Shown: positions 1-11,687 of the stretch, one piece after another | Layout of the letters: each line of letters opens with the position of its first letter | How positions within the stretch are numbered: the stretch's first letter is position 1 | From: Mesostigma viride | Taxonomy: Eukaryota; Streptophyta; Mesostigmatophyceae; Mesostigmatales; Mesostigmataceae | Direction: 5' to 3' | Length of the DNA: 64,000 nt | NCBI GenBank assembly: GCA_009746045.1 | Contig: RPFO01000702.1 | Coordinates: 872,001 to 936,000 of the forward strand | Notes under the pieces: generated by a model | Told to the model about the DNA's origin: nothing | The model's input: the letters and a program-made list of their open reading frames with translations, nothing else | Database searches by the model: none | Translations under genes and position numbers: made by a program

Positions 1-545
1 GCAAATAACGAAAAAGCTTGCCATGATATATTACCGGTAACTGAGGCCCATCCAATTATTGGTGGCAATGCCCCAGATACTCCTCCTATTACCACATTTT
101 GAACAGATGTTCTTTTTAGCCAAATTGTATAGATGTAAATATAATATAATATGGTAAATGCAAGTAAGGCGGCTGATATGATATTTACTGATACCGCCAT
201 CATAATTATGGCCATAGTGCCTGTAATTATGCCAAAAGCAAGGGCCTCATCAGCTTTTACTGCGCCGGTAACTATAGGCCTTTTTTGGGTACGTTTCATA
301 ATTGCATCAATATCTCTATCGTACCACATGTTAATTGCTGCGGCTGAACCAGCACCGATAGTTATACATAAAATAGATACAAATGCAATTAGAGGGTGGA
401 TATTACCTGGTGCTAGAAGCATACCTGAGATAGCGGTAAAAACTACTAGCGACATAACGCGTGGTTTCATTAACATCAAATAATCTTTTACCGAACCGCC
501 GAGGTTATCCTCGTATGATAGTGTAGGTAAATTGATATTGGCCAT
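1..545 (-). CDS. ctaB: Protoheme IX farnesyltransferase, partial (C-terminus outside window)
   Basis: This membrane prenyltransferase makes heme O from protoheme and farnesyl diphosphate for the terminal oxidase. The reading frame is open from the ATG at 545 to the window edge, giving about 181 N-terminal residues. It carries the UbiA/COX10 signature [15 protein letters not shown] followed by RPI, which holds the Mg-diphosphate-binding aspartates, and several hydrophobic segments. It begins only 6 bases after the coxA stop, so it is almost certainly co-transcribed, and its ribosome-binding site must lie inside the coxA 3' end. The coxB-coxA-ctaB order is typical of Alphaproteobacteria. Only the missing C-terminus limits the call. 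Confidence 0.95.
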   Translation of the reverse strand, partial: MANINLPTLSYEDNLGGSVKDYLMLMKPRVMSLVVFTAISGMLLAPGNIHPLIAFVSILCITIGAGSAAAINMWYDRDIDAIMKRTQKRPIVTGAVKADEALAFGIITGTMAIIMMAVSVNIISAALLAFTILYYIYIYTIWLKRTSVQNVVIGGVSGALPPIIGWASVTGNISWQAFSLF

Positions 546-551
546 CGTAGT

Positions 552-2174
<1,623 letters not shown>

Positions 2175-2221
2175 TTAATTTTTTGTATATCATACAAATT
2201 CAGTAAGAAATTAATTGCCTA

Positions 2222-2839
2222 TTAAACAGCTGCAGCTAATTGTTTAATATCAGCTCCTACTATCGCTTTAATGTTTCTTGTAATTTTATCATATTCCCAA
2301 TCCCACCATTTTACTTGTAATAATTTTTCAATAACATCCTCAGTAAACCTTTTTCTTATCAAATGTGCTGGATTTCCGGCTACTATAGTGTAAGGTTCTA
2401 CATTTTTAGTAACTATACTATAGGCGCCGATAATCGCTCCATCACCTATTGATACTCCTGGCATTATTACAGAACCAGTGCCAAACCACACGTCATTACC
2501 GACTGTTGTGTCGCCCTTTAAAGGAAATTCTGGTGTGTAATCTTTCCAATTATCAAAAAGAAAAAACGGATACGTAGAAAAACCGTCCATCTGATGATTC
2601 GAATTATCCATAATAAAAGTGGTATCAACCGCTATTTGGCAAAATTTACCAATAATTAATTTACAAAAAAAGCAGTTCCTGACATTTTTTTCCTCAAATC
2701 TTTCTGGACTGGTGTAATCATGATAATAAGTATAATCACCTATAATAATGTTCGGATTACTAATGCAATTTTTAAGAAACACTGTTTCTTTAACCATTTT
2801 GGGATAAATGAACGGGTATAAAATATTAGGATTAGTCAT
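2222..2839 (-). CDS. Vat/CatB-type xenobiotic O-acetyltransferase (hexapeptide repeat)
   Basis: A 205-residue left-handed beta-helix acetyltransferase of the family that includes streptogramin A acetyltransferases (Vat) and CatB chloramphenicol acetyltransferases. Visible are the family N-terminus (YPF...MVKETVFLKN), the IGDYTYY strand, the ANHxMDG-like catalytic loop with its histidine (NSNHQMDG), KGDTTVGNDVWFGTGSVIMP, and imperfect hexapeptide repeats ending in GNPAHLIRKRF and the KWWDWEYDKI tail. By family knowledge the enzyme transfers acetyl from acetyl-CoA to a hydroxyl; the substrate here is unknown and antibiotic resistance is unproven. It sits between coxB (38 bases upstream) and coxA (96 bases downstream) on the same strand, an unusual insertion suggesting later acquisition. 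Confidence 0.88.
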   Translation of the reverse strand: MTNPNILYPFIYPKMVKETVFLKNCISNPNIIIGDYTYYHDYTSPERFEEKNVRNCFFCKLIIGKFCQIAVDTTFIMDNSNHQMDGFSTYPFFLFDNWKDYTPEFPLKGDTTVGNDVWFGTGSVIMPGVSIGDGAIIGAYSIVTKNVEPYTIVAGNPAHLIRKRFTEDVIEKLLQVKWWDWEYDKITRNIKAIVGADIKQLAAAV

Positions 2840-2876
2840 ATAAAACGGTTAGTTATTTAAAATTGCTAATTCATTA

Positions 2877-3668
2877 TTACTGCATACTAAGTTTCATTTT
2901 TGATTTAGCTACCCACTGCTGGAATTCTTCTTTGCTTACTACTTCAATAGCTATAGGCATAAACCCATGATTTACACCGCATAATTCCGAGCATTGTCCA
3001 TAATAAACCCCTTTTTTATCTATTTTGGTCCAGGTTTGATTGACTCTACCAGGTACTGCATCAGTTTTGATACCAAGAGACGGAATAGCAAAACTATGAA
3101 TTACGTCAGAAGCAGTAATTAGGAACTTTATAACCGATCCTTGTGGGACAATTACTCTATTATCTACTTCTAAAAGCCTAATTTGTCCAGGTTTTAAATC
3201 TTTATCCTGAAGCATGTTGCTGTCAAATTCAATATTACCATGATCAGGATAGGAGTAACTCCAATACCATTGTGATCCTACAACTTTTATTGTAACATCA
3301 GGGGTAGGGGAGTGTTCAGCCATTTTGAGAATGCGGAAGGAAGGTATAGTTATAATAATTAGTATTAGTATAGGAATGACTGTCCATATAACTTCAATTG
3401 CTATATTATGGGTGAATTTCGCTGGAATAGGATTACGTTTTGCGCTGAACCTGAATATAACATAAATTAGAAGCAGTAATACAAATAATACTATGGCTGT
3501 TATAATAAAAAGAAGAAAATTATGAAAAGAATGGAGTTCGGCCATGATTGGACTAGCAGCTTCTTGAAAGTTTAGTTGCCATTCATGCGGTTTACTAGCA
3601 TAACAGGTTGAGGCTTGCATAAAACCAATTACCAATAACAGAACCCTTGTCATAATTAATCCTAACAA
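2877..3668 (-). CDS. coxB: Cytochrome c oxidase subunit II
   Basis: This subunit carries the CuA electron-entry site that receives electrons from cytochrome c on the periplasmic side. The 263-residue protein has a signal-like N-terminus (MTRVLLLVIGFMQASTCYAS), two transmembrane segments (about residues 50-75 and 92-112) and the CuA domain. The aromatic electron-entry stretch QWYWSYSYPD and the copper motif GQCSELCGVNHGFMP, with both cysteines, the glutamate and the histidine, are intact. It heads the minus-strand oxidase group; uvrA ends 123 bases upstream, so the promoter should lie in 3669-3791. An in-frame start at M7 (MTRVL) is a possible alternative. Confidence 0.97.
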   Translation of the reverse strand: MLGLIMTRVLLLVIGFMQASTCYASKPHEWQLNFQEAASPIMAELHSFHNFLLFIITAIVLFVLLLLIYVIFRFSAKRNPIPAKFTHNIAIEVIWTVIPILILIIITIPSFRILKMAEHSPTPDVTIKVVGSQWYWSYSYPDHGNIEFDSNMLQDKDLKPGQIRLLEVDNRVIVPQGSVIKFLITASDVIHSFAIPSLGIKTDAVPGRVNQTWTKIDKKGVYYGQCSELCGVNHGFMPIAIEVVSKEEFQQWVAKSKMKLSMQ

Positions 3669-3791
3669 AATTGATAAGCTGTACTATTTAGAATATATAT
3701 CCCTACTTGTATATAATACCTGTTTTTCTCTAGATCATAAAGAAATAAATCAAACTATTACTTCTAATATGTTCACGATTTGCAAGAAAAG

Positions 3792-6665
3792 TTACACTGA
3801 TTTAGCTTGGGGTAAATATTCTTTTAAATAAAAGCCTGTGTGGCTTTGGTTGCAAGCTGCAACAGTTTGAGGCACACCTTGAACGACTATTCTACCTCCT
3901 TTTTCTCCTCCTTCTGGTCCTACATCGATTATATGGTCTGCTGTTTTGATTACGTCCATGTTATGTTCTATCACTAAAACTGTATTACCTTTATCTACCA
4001 GTTTATGTAAAACGTCTAATAATTTCTTAATATCATCGACATGTAGCCCAGTAGTGGGTTCATCTAATATATATAAAGTTTTCCCAGTTGAGCGTTTAGA
4101 TAGTTCTTTGGCTAATTTTACTCTTTGTGCTTCCCCTCCAGAAAGGGTAGTAGCTGATTGGCCAATTTTAATATAACCAAGGCCGACTTCCTGTAACGTT
4201 ACTAATTTTTCATAAATATTAGGTACTTTTTCAAAAAATGTAGTGGCATCTTCAACCGTCATATCCAAAACGTCAGCAATGCTCATACCTTTGTACTTAA
4301 CTTCTAAAGTCTCACGATTGTATCTCTTACCATTACAAACATCACAATTAATGTACACGTCAGGTAAGAAGTGCATTTCTATTTTGATTAACCCATCGCC
4401 CTGGCATGACTCACATCTACCTCCTTTAACGTTAAAGGAAAATCTCCCGACTTTGTAACCTCGTGTTTTAGATTCTGGCAAATCTGCAAACCAATCTCTA
4501 ATGGGGGTAAATGCTCCAGTATAAGTAGCAGGATTGGAGCGGGGAGTTCTACCAATTGGGGACTGATTAATGTCAATTACTTTATCTATATGCTCAAGTC
4601 CCTTAATTGACTCAAATTCTCCTGGGTAAATTTTAGTTCTCGGTTCTAAATATTTCAGGGCAGCCTTATAAAAAGTATGAATTATCAAGGAAGATTTGCC
4701 GCTACCTGATACACCGGTTACAGCGGTGAAAGTACCCAGTTTTAGTGTAAAATTTACATTATGCAAGTTATTTGCTTTAGCGCCTATTAATTCAATTTCC
4801 TTGCCTTTGTGACCTGATCTAATTTTGTCTGGAACAGCTATAAATTTTTCACCGCTTAAATACTGACCGGTTATACTTCTCTCCGATTCCTTAATTTGTT
4901 GCGGAGTGCCTTGGGCTATTATATTACCGCCATGAATACCAGCTCCAGGTCCTACATCAATAATATGATCTGATTCGAGCATAGTCTCGTCGTCATGCTC
5001 AACTACTATTACAGTATTTCCTAGATCTCTTAAATTCTTTAGAGTAGCAATCAGACGAGCATTATCTCTCTGGTGTAAACCGATTGAGGGCTCATCAAGA
5101 ACGTACAGAACACCGCTAAGACCTGATCCAATCTGAGAGGCAAGTCTAATACGTTGACTCTCTCCTCCCGATAAAGTTCCAGACTCTCGGGATAGGGTTA
5201 AATAATCCAAACCGACATTGATTAAAAAGCCTAGCCTTTCACGGATTTCTTTAATAATTCGCTCAGCGATTAACTGTTGTTTTTTATCGAGAACTGAATT
5301 TATTTCATCAAACCATTTTTTAGCTTGGATAATTGTTTTATTAGATACTTGGCCAATATTTAAATCACCTATCTTAACACATAAAGACTCCGACTTTAGT
5401 CTGTAGCCGTTACATTTGCTGCAATTATGTTTAGATTGGAAGCGTGACAATTCTTCTTTCATCCACGCAGTATCAACTTTGTGATACTTTTCCTCTAAAC
5501 TTGGGATAATTCCGGCAAAAGGTTGTTCTATTATTTCTGATTTCCGGTCATCATGGTACTCGAATCTAATTTCTTCTTCTCCCGACCCATAGAACAAGAC
5601 ATTCTTAATTTCTCTAGGTAATTGCCCAAATGGGGTAGTTAATTTAAAATCGTAATGCTTTGCTAAAGATTCCAAGGTGTCCACAAAAAATTTAGACAAT
5701 GATTTATTCCATGGTACAATAGCTCCATCGTTTATACTTAAAGTATCGTCTGTGACTATTAACTCTTCATCGAAAAAAGCTTCTTTCCCTATACCTTCGC
5801 ATTTTGGGCAGGCACCAAACGGACTATTAAAAGAAAATATCCGAGGCTCTATTTCCTCTAATCTAAAACCAGAAACAGGACACGAGTATTTTTCTGATAA
5901 AGTTATTCTATCTCCTTTTTTATAAGAAGCTTTTATTCCTTCCGGTAATTCGACAATTTCTATATAGGTAAGACCTTCGCCCATCTGGAGAGACATTTCT
6001 AAACTTTCTGCTATTCTATTGCCAAGATCTTTATTAACTGCAATTCGATCAACGATGACTTCTATAGTGTGTTTTTTATTTTTATCAATCTTAGGTAATT
6101 CATCTAAATCGCATAACTCCCCGTTTAAAAATATTCTCTGAAAGCCATGTTTCTTTAAATTTAAGATTTCTCTACGGAATTCTCCTTTTTGTCCGCGAAT
6201 GATCGGTGAGAGGATATATATTTTTGTTTCAAGCGGGAGAGAATTGACTATATCAATCATCTCGGAAATAGATTGGCTTTTTATAGGCAAGCCCGTAGCC
6301 GGTGAATATGGTACTCCAACCCTAGCATAAAAAAGCCTTAAATAATCATAAATTTCTGTGATAGTACCAACAGTAGAGCGGGGATTTTTAGAAGTAGTTT
6401 TTTGGTCGATAGCAATGGCCGGAGATAAACCGGAAATCGATTCAACATTGGGTTTATTTTGTAAATGCAAGAATTGTCTTGCATAAGAAGAGAGGCTTTC
6501 TACATATCTTCTTTGCCCTTCTGCATATATCGTATCAAAAGCCAGTGAAGATTTCCCAGAACCACTAAGACCTGTTATGACAACGAATTTATTCCGGGGT
6601 ATATCGACATTAACATCTTTTAAGTTATGCTCTTTAGCACCTCTAACTTGAATAAATTCCTGCAT
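3792..6665 (-). CDS. uvrA: UvrABC excinuclease subunit A
   Basis: This DNA-damage sensor ATPase of nucleotide excision repair dimerises and loads UvrB at lesions. At 957 residues it is full length. It has two ABC ATPase modules: Walker [10 protein letters not shown] near residue 33 and GVSGSGKSS in the second half, signatures [10 protein letters not shown] and [10 protein letters not shown], and Walker B segments [10 protein letters not shown] and [10 protein letters not shown]. CxxC zinc-binding pairs are present ([27 protein letters not shown]). The gene is transcribed divergently from ssb across a 248-base spacer. It is a conserved single-copy gene with no sign of decay. Confidence 0.98.
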   Translation of the reverse strand: MQEFIQVRGAKEHNLKDVNVDIPRNKFVVITGLSGSGKSSLAFDTIYAEGQRRYVESLSSYARQFLHLQNKPNVESISGLSPAIAIDQKTTSKNPRSTVGTITEIYDYLRLFYARVGVPYSPATGLPIKSQSISEMIDIVNSLPLETKIYILSPIIRGQKGEFRREILNLKKHGFQRIFLNGELCDLDELPKIDKNKKHTIEVIVDRIAVNKDLGNRIAESLEMSLQMGEGLTYIEIVELPEGIKASYKKGDRITLSEKYSCPVSGFRLEEIEPRIFSFNSPFGACPKCEGIGKEAFFDEELIVTDDTLSINDGAIVPWNKSLSKFFVDTLESLAKHYDFKLTTPFGQLPREIKNVLFYGSGEEEIRFEYHDDRKSEIIEQPFAGIIPSLEEKYHKVDTAWMKEELSRFQSKHNCSKCNGYRLKSESLCVKIGDLNIGQVSNKTIIQAKKWFDEINSVLDKKQQLIAERIIKEIRERLGFLINVGLDYLTLSRESGTLSGGESQRIRLASQIGSGLSGVLYVLDEPSIGLHQRDNARLIATLKNLRDLGNTVIVVEHDDETMLESDHIIDVGPGAGIHGGNIIAQGTPQQIKESERSITGQYLSGEKFIAVPDKIRSGHKGKEIELIGAKANNLHNVNFTLKLGTFTAVTGVSGSGKSSLIIHTFYKAALKYLEPRTKIYPGEFESIKGLEHIDKVIDINQSPIGRTPRSNPATYTGAFTPIRDWFADLPESKTRGYKVGRFSFNVKGGRCESCQGDGLIKIEMHFLPDVYINCDVCNGKRYNRETLEVKYKGMSIADVLDMTVEDATTFFEKVPNIYEKLVTLQEVGLGYIKIGQSATTLSGGEAQRVKLAKELSKRSTGKTLYILDEPTTGLHVDDIKKLLDVLHKLVDKGNTVLVIEHNMDVIKTADHIIDVGPEGGEKGGRIVVQGVPQTVAACNQSHTGFYLKEYLPQAKSV

Positions 6666-6913
6666 ATTTTAATATAGATTAATATTGAAGCCTTCGAGCA
6701 TTATAGTAGGCAAAAACTCTGTAATGCAATAATAAATTTTAATATGGATTAAATTATGCTCCTACTACTAATAATTCAGCTATTTCTGATTAATTTATAT
6801 CTGAATGTAGTAAATTCTCTTTGAAAGGAGTTTATGGATATGATATAGCTATTACAGAAGAACTAAAAATTTTTTAATCGTTATTAAATTTAAGAAAATA
6901 GGAATTATAACTA

Positions 6914-7348
6914 ATGGCAGGCAGTTTAAACAAAGTTTCGTTAATTGGTAATTTAGGCAAAGATCCGGAGATTAGAAGCACTTCTGATGGGAAGGAAATT
7001 GCTAGCTTTAGCATAGCAACTACTGAAGCTTGGAAAGATAAGATTAGTGGTGAGAAAAAAGAAAAAACAGAATGGCATCGTATTGTAGTTTTTAAGGAAG
7101 GTTTGGTTGGTATTGTTAAAAACTATATAAAAAAAGGTTCAAAATTATACATCGAAGGGCAACTTCAAACTAGGAAATGGGTGGATAATAATGGCCAGGA
7201 AAGATATACTACTGAGGTTGTTTTACAAGGATTTAATGCAAGCCTGATCCTTCTTGACGGTAAAGCTGGTGCTTTTACCGATACAAATACTAACAATAAC
7301 TTACCTAATTTTGATAATAGTGAATTAGATGATGAGATACCTTTTTAA
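6914..7348 (+). CDS. ssb: Single-stranded DNA-binding protein
   Basis: This tetrameric OB-fold protein coats single-stranded DNA during replication and repair and recruits partner enzymes through its acidic tail. The 144-residue protein has the family N-terminus (MAGSLNKVSLIGNLGKDPEIR), the EWHRIVVF strand, the YIEGQLQTRKW strand and the conserved C-terminal DDEIPF tip. The ATG lies after an AT-rich leader with GGAATT upstream. The next gene starts inside its last codons. The position next to divergent uvrA is a common bacterial arrangement linking repair functions. Confidence 0.97.
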   Translation: MAGSLNKVSLIGNLGKDPEIRSTSDGKEIASFSIATTEAWKDKISGEKKEKTEWHRIVVFKEGLVGIVKNYIKKGSKLYIEGQLQTRKWVDNNGQERYTTEVVLQGFNASLILLDGKAGAFTDTNTNNNLPNFDNSELDDEIPF

Positions 7349-8159
7349 GTTTATTTTTATAGGTATCATAGCCTCATTTTTACTTTCTTCCTGCCAGAGT
7401 CTAGATAAGGCAGAAACTATTCCCGTTGTTGAGCTAAGTGGCTTTGAGAGAGTGTTAGTACCGGGCGGAGATTTCGTGATTACCACATATCAGAAAGTCC
7501 ACGATAAAAAAGCTCCCTACGTTTTTTATATCGAGGGTGACGGTCTAGCTTTTATCAACAAATACACTGTTTCTCCAAATCCTACTCCGCGCAAGCAAAT
7601 GCTTATGAACTTGGCTGCGATGGATAAAAGACCAAATGTTGTTTATGTGGGAAGGCCTTGTCAATATACACCGATGGAATTAAATCCTAAATGTAGTAAG
7701 ACATATTGGACAGATAAAAGATTATCCGATGATTCAGTAGCTGCTATTAACGATGTAATAAACAAAGTTAATGCTAATCATCAGAAATTCAGCTTGATTG
7801 GTTATTCTGGAGGTGGAGGTATCGCTGTTTTAGTAGCTGCAAGAAACCCTAGGGTTAAGGACGTTATAACTATTGCGGGAAATCTAGATCACTTAGCTTT
7901 TACAGAATATCATAGTGTAATTCCGATGAGTAGTTCATTAAACCCAATTGATTATGCAGCGTCAATAAAAGATATACCGCAGTGGCATATTTCCGGAGCT
8001 AATGATAAAATAGTTCCACCTTTTATCGCTGAGAAATATACTAGGGTTTCTGCCTCACCTTGTGTAGCTCAGGAAACTTTTTCCGGTGTAGGACATAAAG
8101 AAGGTTGGGATCAAGTCTGGGAAAGTATATATACCAAACCTATTAGATGTTATCATTAA
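7329..8159 (+). CDS. Lipoprotein with alpha/beta-hydrolase fold
   Basis: A 276-residue predicted lipoprotein: the N-terminus is a hydrophobic lipoprotein signal ending in the lipobox LSSC, with the lipidated cysteine at residue 22. The mature part is a serine hydrolase fold with nucleophile elbow GYSGGG (Ser160), a later SGANDKIVPP acid loop and the GVGHKEG histidine, so a full catalytic triad seems present. The substrate cannot be told. Two adjacent ATGs (7329 and 7332) both lie inside the 3' end of ssb, giving an overlap of 17-20 bases and suggesting translational coupling to ssb. Related proteins are annotated in Rickettsiales as hypothetical alpha/beta hydrolases. Confidence 0.8.
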   Translation: MMRYLFKFIFIGIIASFLLSSCQSLDKAETIPVVELSGFERVLVPGGDFVITTYQKVHDKKAPYVFYIEGDGLAFINKYTVSPNPTPRKQMLMNLAAMDKRPNVVYVGRPCQYTPMELNPKCSKTYWTDKRLSDDSVAAINDVINKVNANHQKFSLIGYSGGGGIAVLVAARNPRVKDVITIAGNLDHLAFTEYHSVIPMSSSLNPIDYAASIKDIPQWHISGANDKIVPPFIAEKYTRVSASPCVAQETFSGVGHKEGWDQVWESIYTKPIRCYH

Positions 8160-8321
8160 TTAAATGTAAGCTTCAGCAGATGGATCAGAATAATCAGATG
8201 TCTGGATAATTGTTGAAGAAAGTGAAATTTATTTTAAATTCCAGTTTTTTTAATAAAAGTTTTGTTACTTATTGTAAATCTTATCCAAGAAAAATCTTAT
8301 ATAAATCTTATAATCTAAGGG

Positions 8322-8415
8322 TATTAAATAAATATCCGGTTTAATTGTTTTTTTAAATTTTACTTATAGTGTTAATTTCTTCTTTGCAAATCCATTTTTT
8401 TCAATTAATAATTAA
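8322..8415 (+). repeat. Upstream segment shared with the paralogue at 50422-50509
   Basis: This AT-rich leader upstream of the split symporter-kinase gene is clearly similar to the segment at 50422-50509 upstream of the intact paralogue. Shared blocks include TTAAATAAATATCC, TTTTTTAAATTTTAC, TTCTTTGCAAATC and TTTTTTTCAATTAATAAT, in the same order with small indels. The similarity shows that the duplication included the 5' regulatory region. Conservation outside the coding sequence suggests a promoter or shared regulatory site, although no site can be named from the sequence. Confidence 0.7.
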
Positions 8416-8451
8416 AATAAAAAATAAATTAAAAATCGGTGTTATAAAATT

Positions 8452-9651
8452 ATGTTTTTTAATATAGATGTAATAATAGTAATTGGGTTTCTGACCTTAA
8501 ATTTAATATGTGGGCTTCTCTCTGGTTATGGAATAAAAAATATTAGGGAATATGCCATCGGTAATAAAAATTTTTCTACCGCAACTATTGTTGCCGCAAT
8601 TGCAGCAACTTGGATTGGTGGTTCTAATTTTAGCATCACTGTAGCTGAAACCTATACACAAGGAATTTTTTTCTTGATATGTAGCCTGGCTGAAGCAGTA
8701 TCTTTTTGGTTGATTGCTTATTTTTATGCCCCCAGAATGGCAGAATTTCTAGGAAAATTATCAATAGCAGAGGCTATGAATGATATATATAATAACCGCT
8801 ATATAAGAGGTATTATAGCTATATTTAGTACAGTTCCCGCAATAGGTAGAATTGCTATGCAATTTCTAGTTTTACATACCCTCTTAAGTCTATGGCTTGG
8901 GATGCCTGGTGTATATGCTACCACATTAAGTAGCTTAATAATTATTATTTATTCTACTTTTGGGGGAATTAAATCAGTAACTTTTACTGATTTAATTCAG
9001 TTTTTTACTTTTGGTGTTGTCACGCCAATGGTTGCCTTTTTAATTTGGAAATCATTTGAGAATAATGACCAAATAATTACAGCAGTTATAACTGATCCAA
9101 TATTTAATTATAGTTTAATTTCTGATTCCCAAAAAAAAGTTATTAACGATACTTTGTACTTATGCCTATTTTTAATGATACCACTTCTTGATCCGGCAAT
9201 TTTCCAAAGAATATCGATGGCTAAATCTACATCACAAGTATCTAAATCTTTTATTATAGCTATCTTCTTTATCCTTCTTTGTGATGCTCTAGTGCATACT
9301 GTTATTGGAGTTTTATTTAGAGCTGATCCGGGTATTACTGGTATAAATGCAGATAATGTTATTCAGTATATACTAGATCACTATTTAACTTACGGATTAA
9401 AAGGAGCTTTTGTTGTTGGTATCATGGCAATGGTTATGTCTACTGCAGATAGTTATATAAATTCATCATCGGTACTACTTAGCTACGATTTTATTAAGTC
9501 TACTGGTATAAATTTAACAGAGAAAAAAGAATTATTTTTAGCCCGTGTTTTTTCATTGTTTGTTGGCATTATAGCCCTTTGTGTTAGTTTATTTGCTGGA
9601 AACCTATTAGAGTTACTTTATCTGTATATAGCTTCTATATGCCGGTTGTGA
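8452..9651 (+). pseudogene. Na+/solute symporter-histidine kinase, N-terminal fragment (frameshifted)
   Basis: These 399 residues form the N-terminal part of a sodium:solute symporter (SSF/PutP-like) domain, with about ten transmembrane segments, and align along their length with residues 1-390 of the intact protein at 50616-53426 (shared IREYAIGNKNFSTATIV, YSTFGGIKSVTFTDLIQFFTFG and MAMVMSTADSYINSSSVL-like stretches). The frame ends at 9651. Compared with the paralogue the reading frame is lost by one base around 9627-9631: the paralogue's SSFYMPVV continues here in the frame of the next entry. The rest of the gene is well preserved, so this is a recent lesion, an assembly error, or less likely recoding. 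Confidence 0.8.
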
Positions 9652-11255
9652 CAGTACCTTTTACACTAGCCATTTTTGGTTTTCGTAGTACTGCTAAGGC
9701 TGTATTAATTGGTATGGTATCTGGATTTGTTACTGTATTATATTTTTCAGTATTTTCTGAGAAATATAATATAATACCAGGTATACCTGGTACTATAATT
9801 AGCCTAGTATTTTTTATAGGAAGTCATTATATATTGGGAGAAAAAGGAGGATGGGTTGGTATTAAAGACAGAGGACCTCTTGAAAGCATAAGGTTAGAAA
9901 GAAAAAGAAAAATAACAAATTTTATTTACTTACTAAAAACTTTTAGTTTTAGTAATTTCTGTAAAAACAACACTCCAAAAGAAGAAAGAATCATGGTCTA
10001 TTTTGGTTTATTTTGTATACTCATGGTATTCTCTAGTGCTTATGCTTTACCAAAAGCTTTATACCAAAAATATGAAGTTGTGCTTTACTTTATGTACTAT
10101 TCAGTACTTACTTTATCAACTATATTTATTACATATACCTTTTGGGTAAAAGAATTTAAAAATAGAGTATTTATATCTATATTATGGAATATAGCAGTAT
10201 TTTATAATTTAGCTTTTTGCGCCAGTTTATTAGCTATTATTGGTCAATTTTCTCAGGTACAGGTCGCTATATTAATTACAAGCCTAGTTACTATATCGAT
10301 TTTAATGTGCTGGCAAGTTGCTCTATTGATGATTATCGGGGGAGTGGTACTTAGTGTTGTATACTATAAAACTTATATCGATATAAATCCTTTAAGTGAT
10401 TATATGAATGATTTACAGTTCAGTATAACCTACTCCTTACTTTTGGTAAGTGCTATATTAATAGCTTTTTTAAAACCAAAGCAGCAATATCAAGAATTAA
10501 CAGAGGGTAATAATGCCTTTTTAAGCAATAAAGTGCTAGACCAAAAGAAAGAACTAACTAAGCTATATGAAATTAAAAATGAGCTCTTGCGGAATCTAGG
10601 GCACGAAACCCGTACACCAATTGTTGGTATTACTAGTCTTGGGCAGGTTTTGTCGGACAACTACGATAAATTTAACGAAGAGCAAAGGCGTAAGGCAATT
10701 AAGGACATTGCTGATAGCTCTGAAAGGTTAACCAGTTTAGTAAATAACCTGATTGATTTATCACAACTCAGTAACGTTAACTACGACCTAAACAAGACCC
10801 AAGTAAACTTAACTGATTTAGTTTACGAAAGATTAGAACTATGTAAAAAATTGTATATTGCCGACAAAGATAAAGAAAACTTGTGGTTTGATTTACAAAT
10901 AGAAGGTAAAGTAACTAGCCTATGTGATAAATATTATATCTCAAGTGCTATAGACAATATAATAGTAAATGCTATTCAATATTCTAAACAAGGAGCAATT
11001 ACAATTAAGTTAAAATCAGAACAAAACAATAATATTGTCTTTAGTGTAAAAGATGAAGGAATAGGTATTCCTAAAGATGAGTTATTAGAAATTTTTGATC
11101 CTTTTACAGTCGGTTCAAATACTAAAACTCCTGCAGGTGGTAGAGGTATAGGGCTTACTTTGTGTAAAAAAATTATTGAAGTGCATAATGGTCAGATATG
11201 GGCTACGCAAAATCAAGATAAAGGGGTTACTGTTGCGTTTTCTTTGCCAATTTAA
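9639..11255 (+). pseudogene. Symporter-histidine kinase, C-terminal fragment with kinase core
   Basis: This is the remainder of the preceding gene, read one frame back and overlapping it by 13 bases. It holds the last symporter helices (MPVVTVPFTLAIFGFRSTAK), five or so further membrane segments, then a complete histidine kinase: HisKA with GHETRTPIVG (His322 of this fragment), N-box DNIIVNAIQY, G1 DEGIGIP and G2 GGRGIGLTL. The family resembles CbrA-type sensors in which a transporter module is fused to the kinase. As drawn the fragment could be a free-standing membrane kinase if translated from the ATG at 9639, but no ribosome-binding site is obvious. The intact paralogue is at 50616-53426. 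Confidence 0.8.
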
Positions 11256-11310
11256 TTAAAGTTTTAGTATTTTGATTCTTCACTAACTTTTAAAGGTGAA
11301 TTATTATAAA

Positions 11311-11654
11311 TTAATTCGCAGTTCATGTTTGATTATTTCTGAGTCAGTAGTAATTAGCGATAAACCTTCATGACTAGCTTGAGCTATTGAAATCCTATCA
11401 AATGGGCCTCTATGTGTAAGGGGGGTAATTCAGACAGGGTTATAATATGCTTGTAATTGGGTGTCTAATAAATCAAATCCATTTTCTTGTAATTGAGGTA
11501 TAAAATCGCCAGCCTAAATAATTTGGGGTTTGTATTTAAGAATTTTAGCTATAGGTTTTCCAGTTCTTTCAATTATTATTTCTTGCAGTTTCTCCTTATT
11601 TTTTAGCAAAGATGATAAATAGCCTTTTGCAGAACTAATGTTTACTGATTGCAT
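11311..11654 (-). pseudogene. Broken Phd/VapC-type toxin-antitoxin module (fossil)
   Basis: The minus strand here holds remains of a type II toxin-antitoxin module. The promoter-proximal part (about 11514-11654) resembles a Phd/YefM-family antitoxin N-terminus, and the distal part resembles the C-terminal half of a VapC-type PIN-domain ribonuclease. The module is broken, with a few breaks, and no intact toxin is present. The sequence is still easy to recognise, so the decay looks fairly recent. It lies between the split symporter-kinase gene and malic enzyme, a zone with other signs of gene loss. Confidence 0.7.
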
Positions 11655-11687
11655 AAGATTTACCTAAATAGACTGGTCGGTATATAT

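Noticed and set aside
151-483. Plus-strand frame of 110 residues
   Set aside because: It lies antisense to ctaB, whose frame has clear family motifs.
6821-6850. Promoter candidate upstream of ssb
   Set aside because: A TTGAAA box with a 17-base spacer is visible but the -10 box is poor, so it is not listed as a feature.
9639-9651. Programmed -1 frameshifting in the symporter-kinase gene
   Set aside because: No slippery heptamer or downstream structure is evident, and the paralogue is unbroken, so a one-base loss is simpler.
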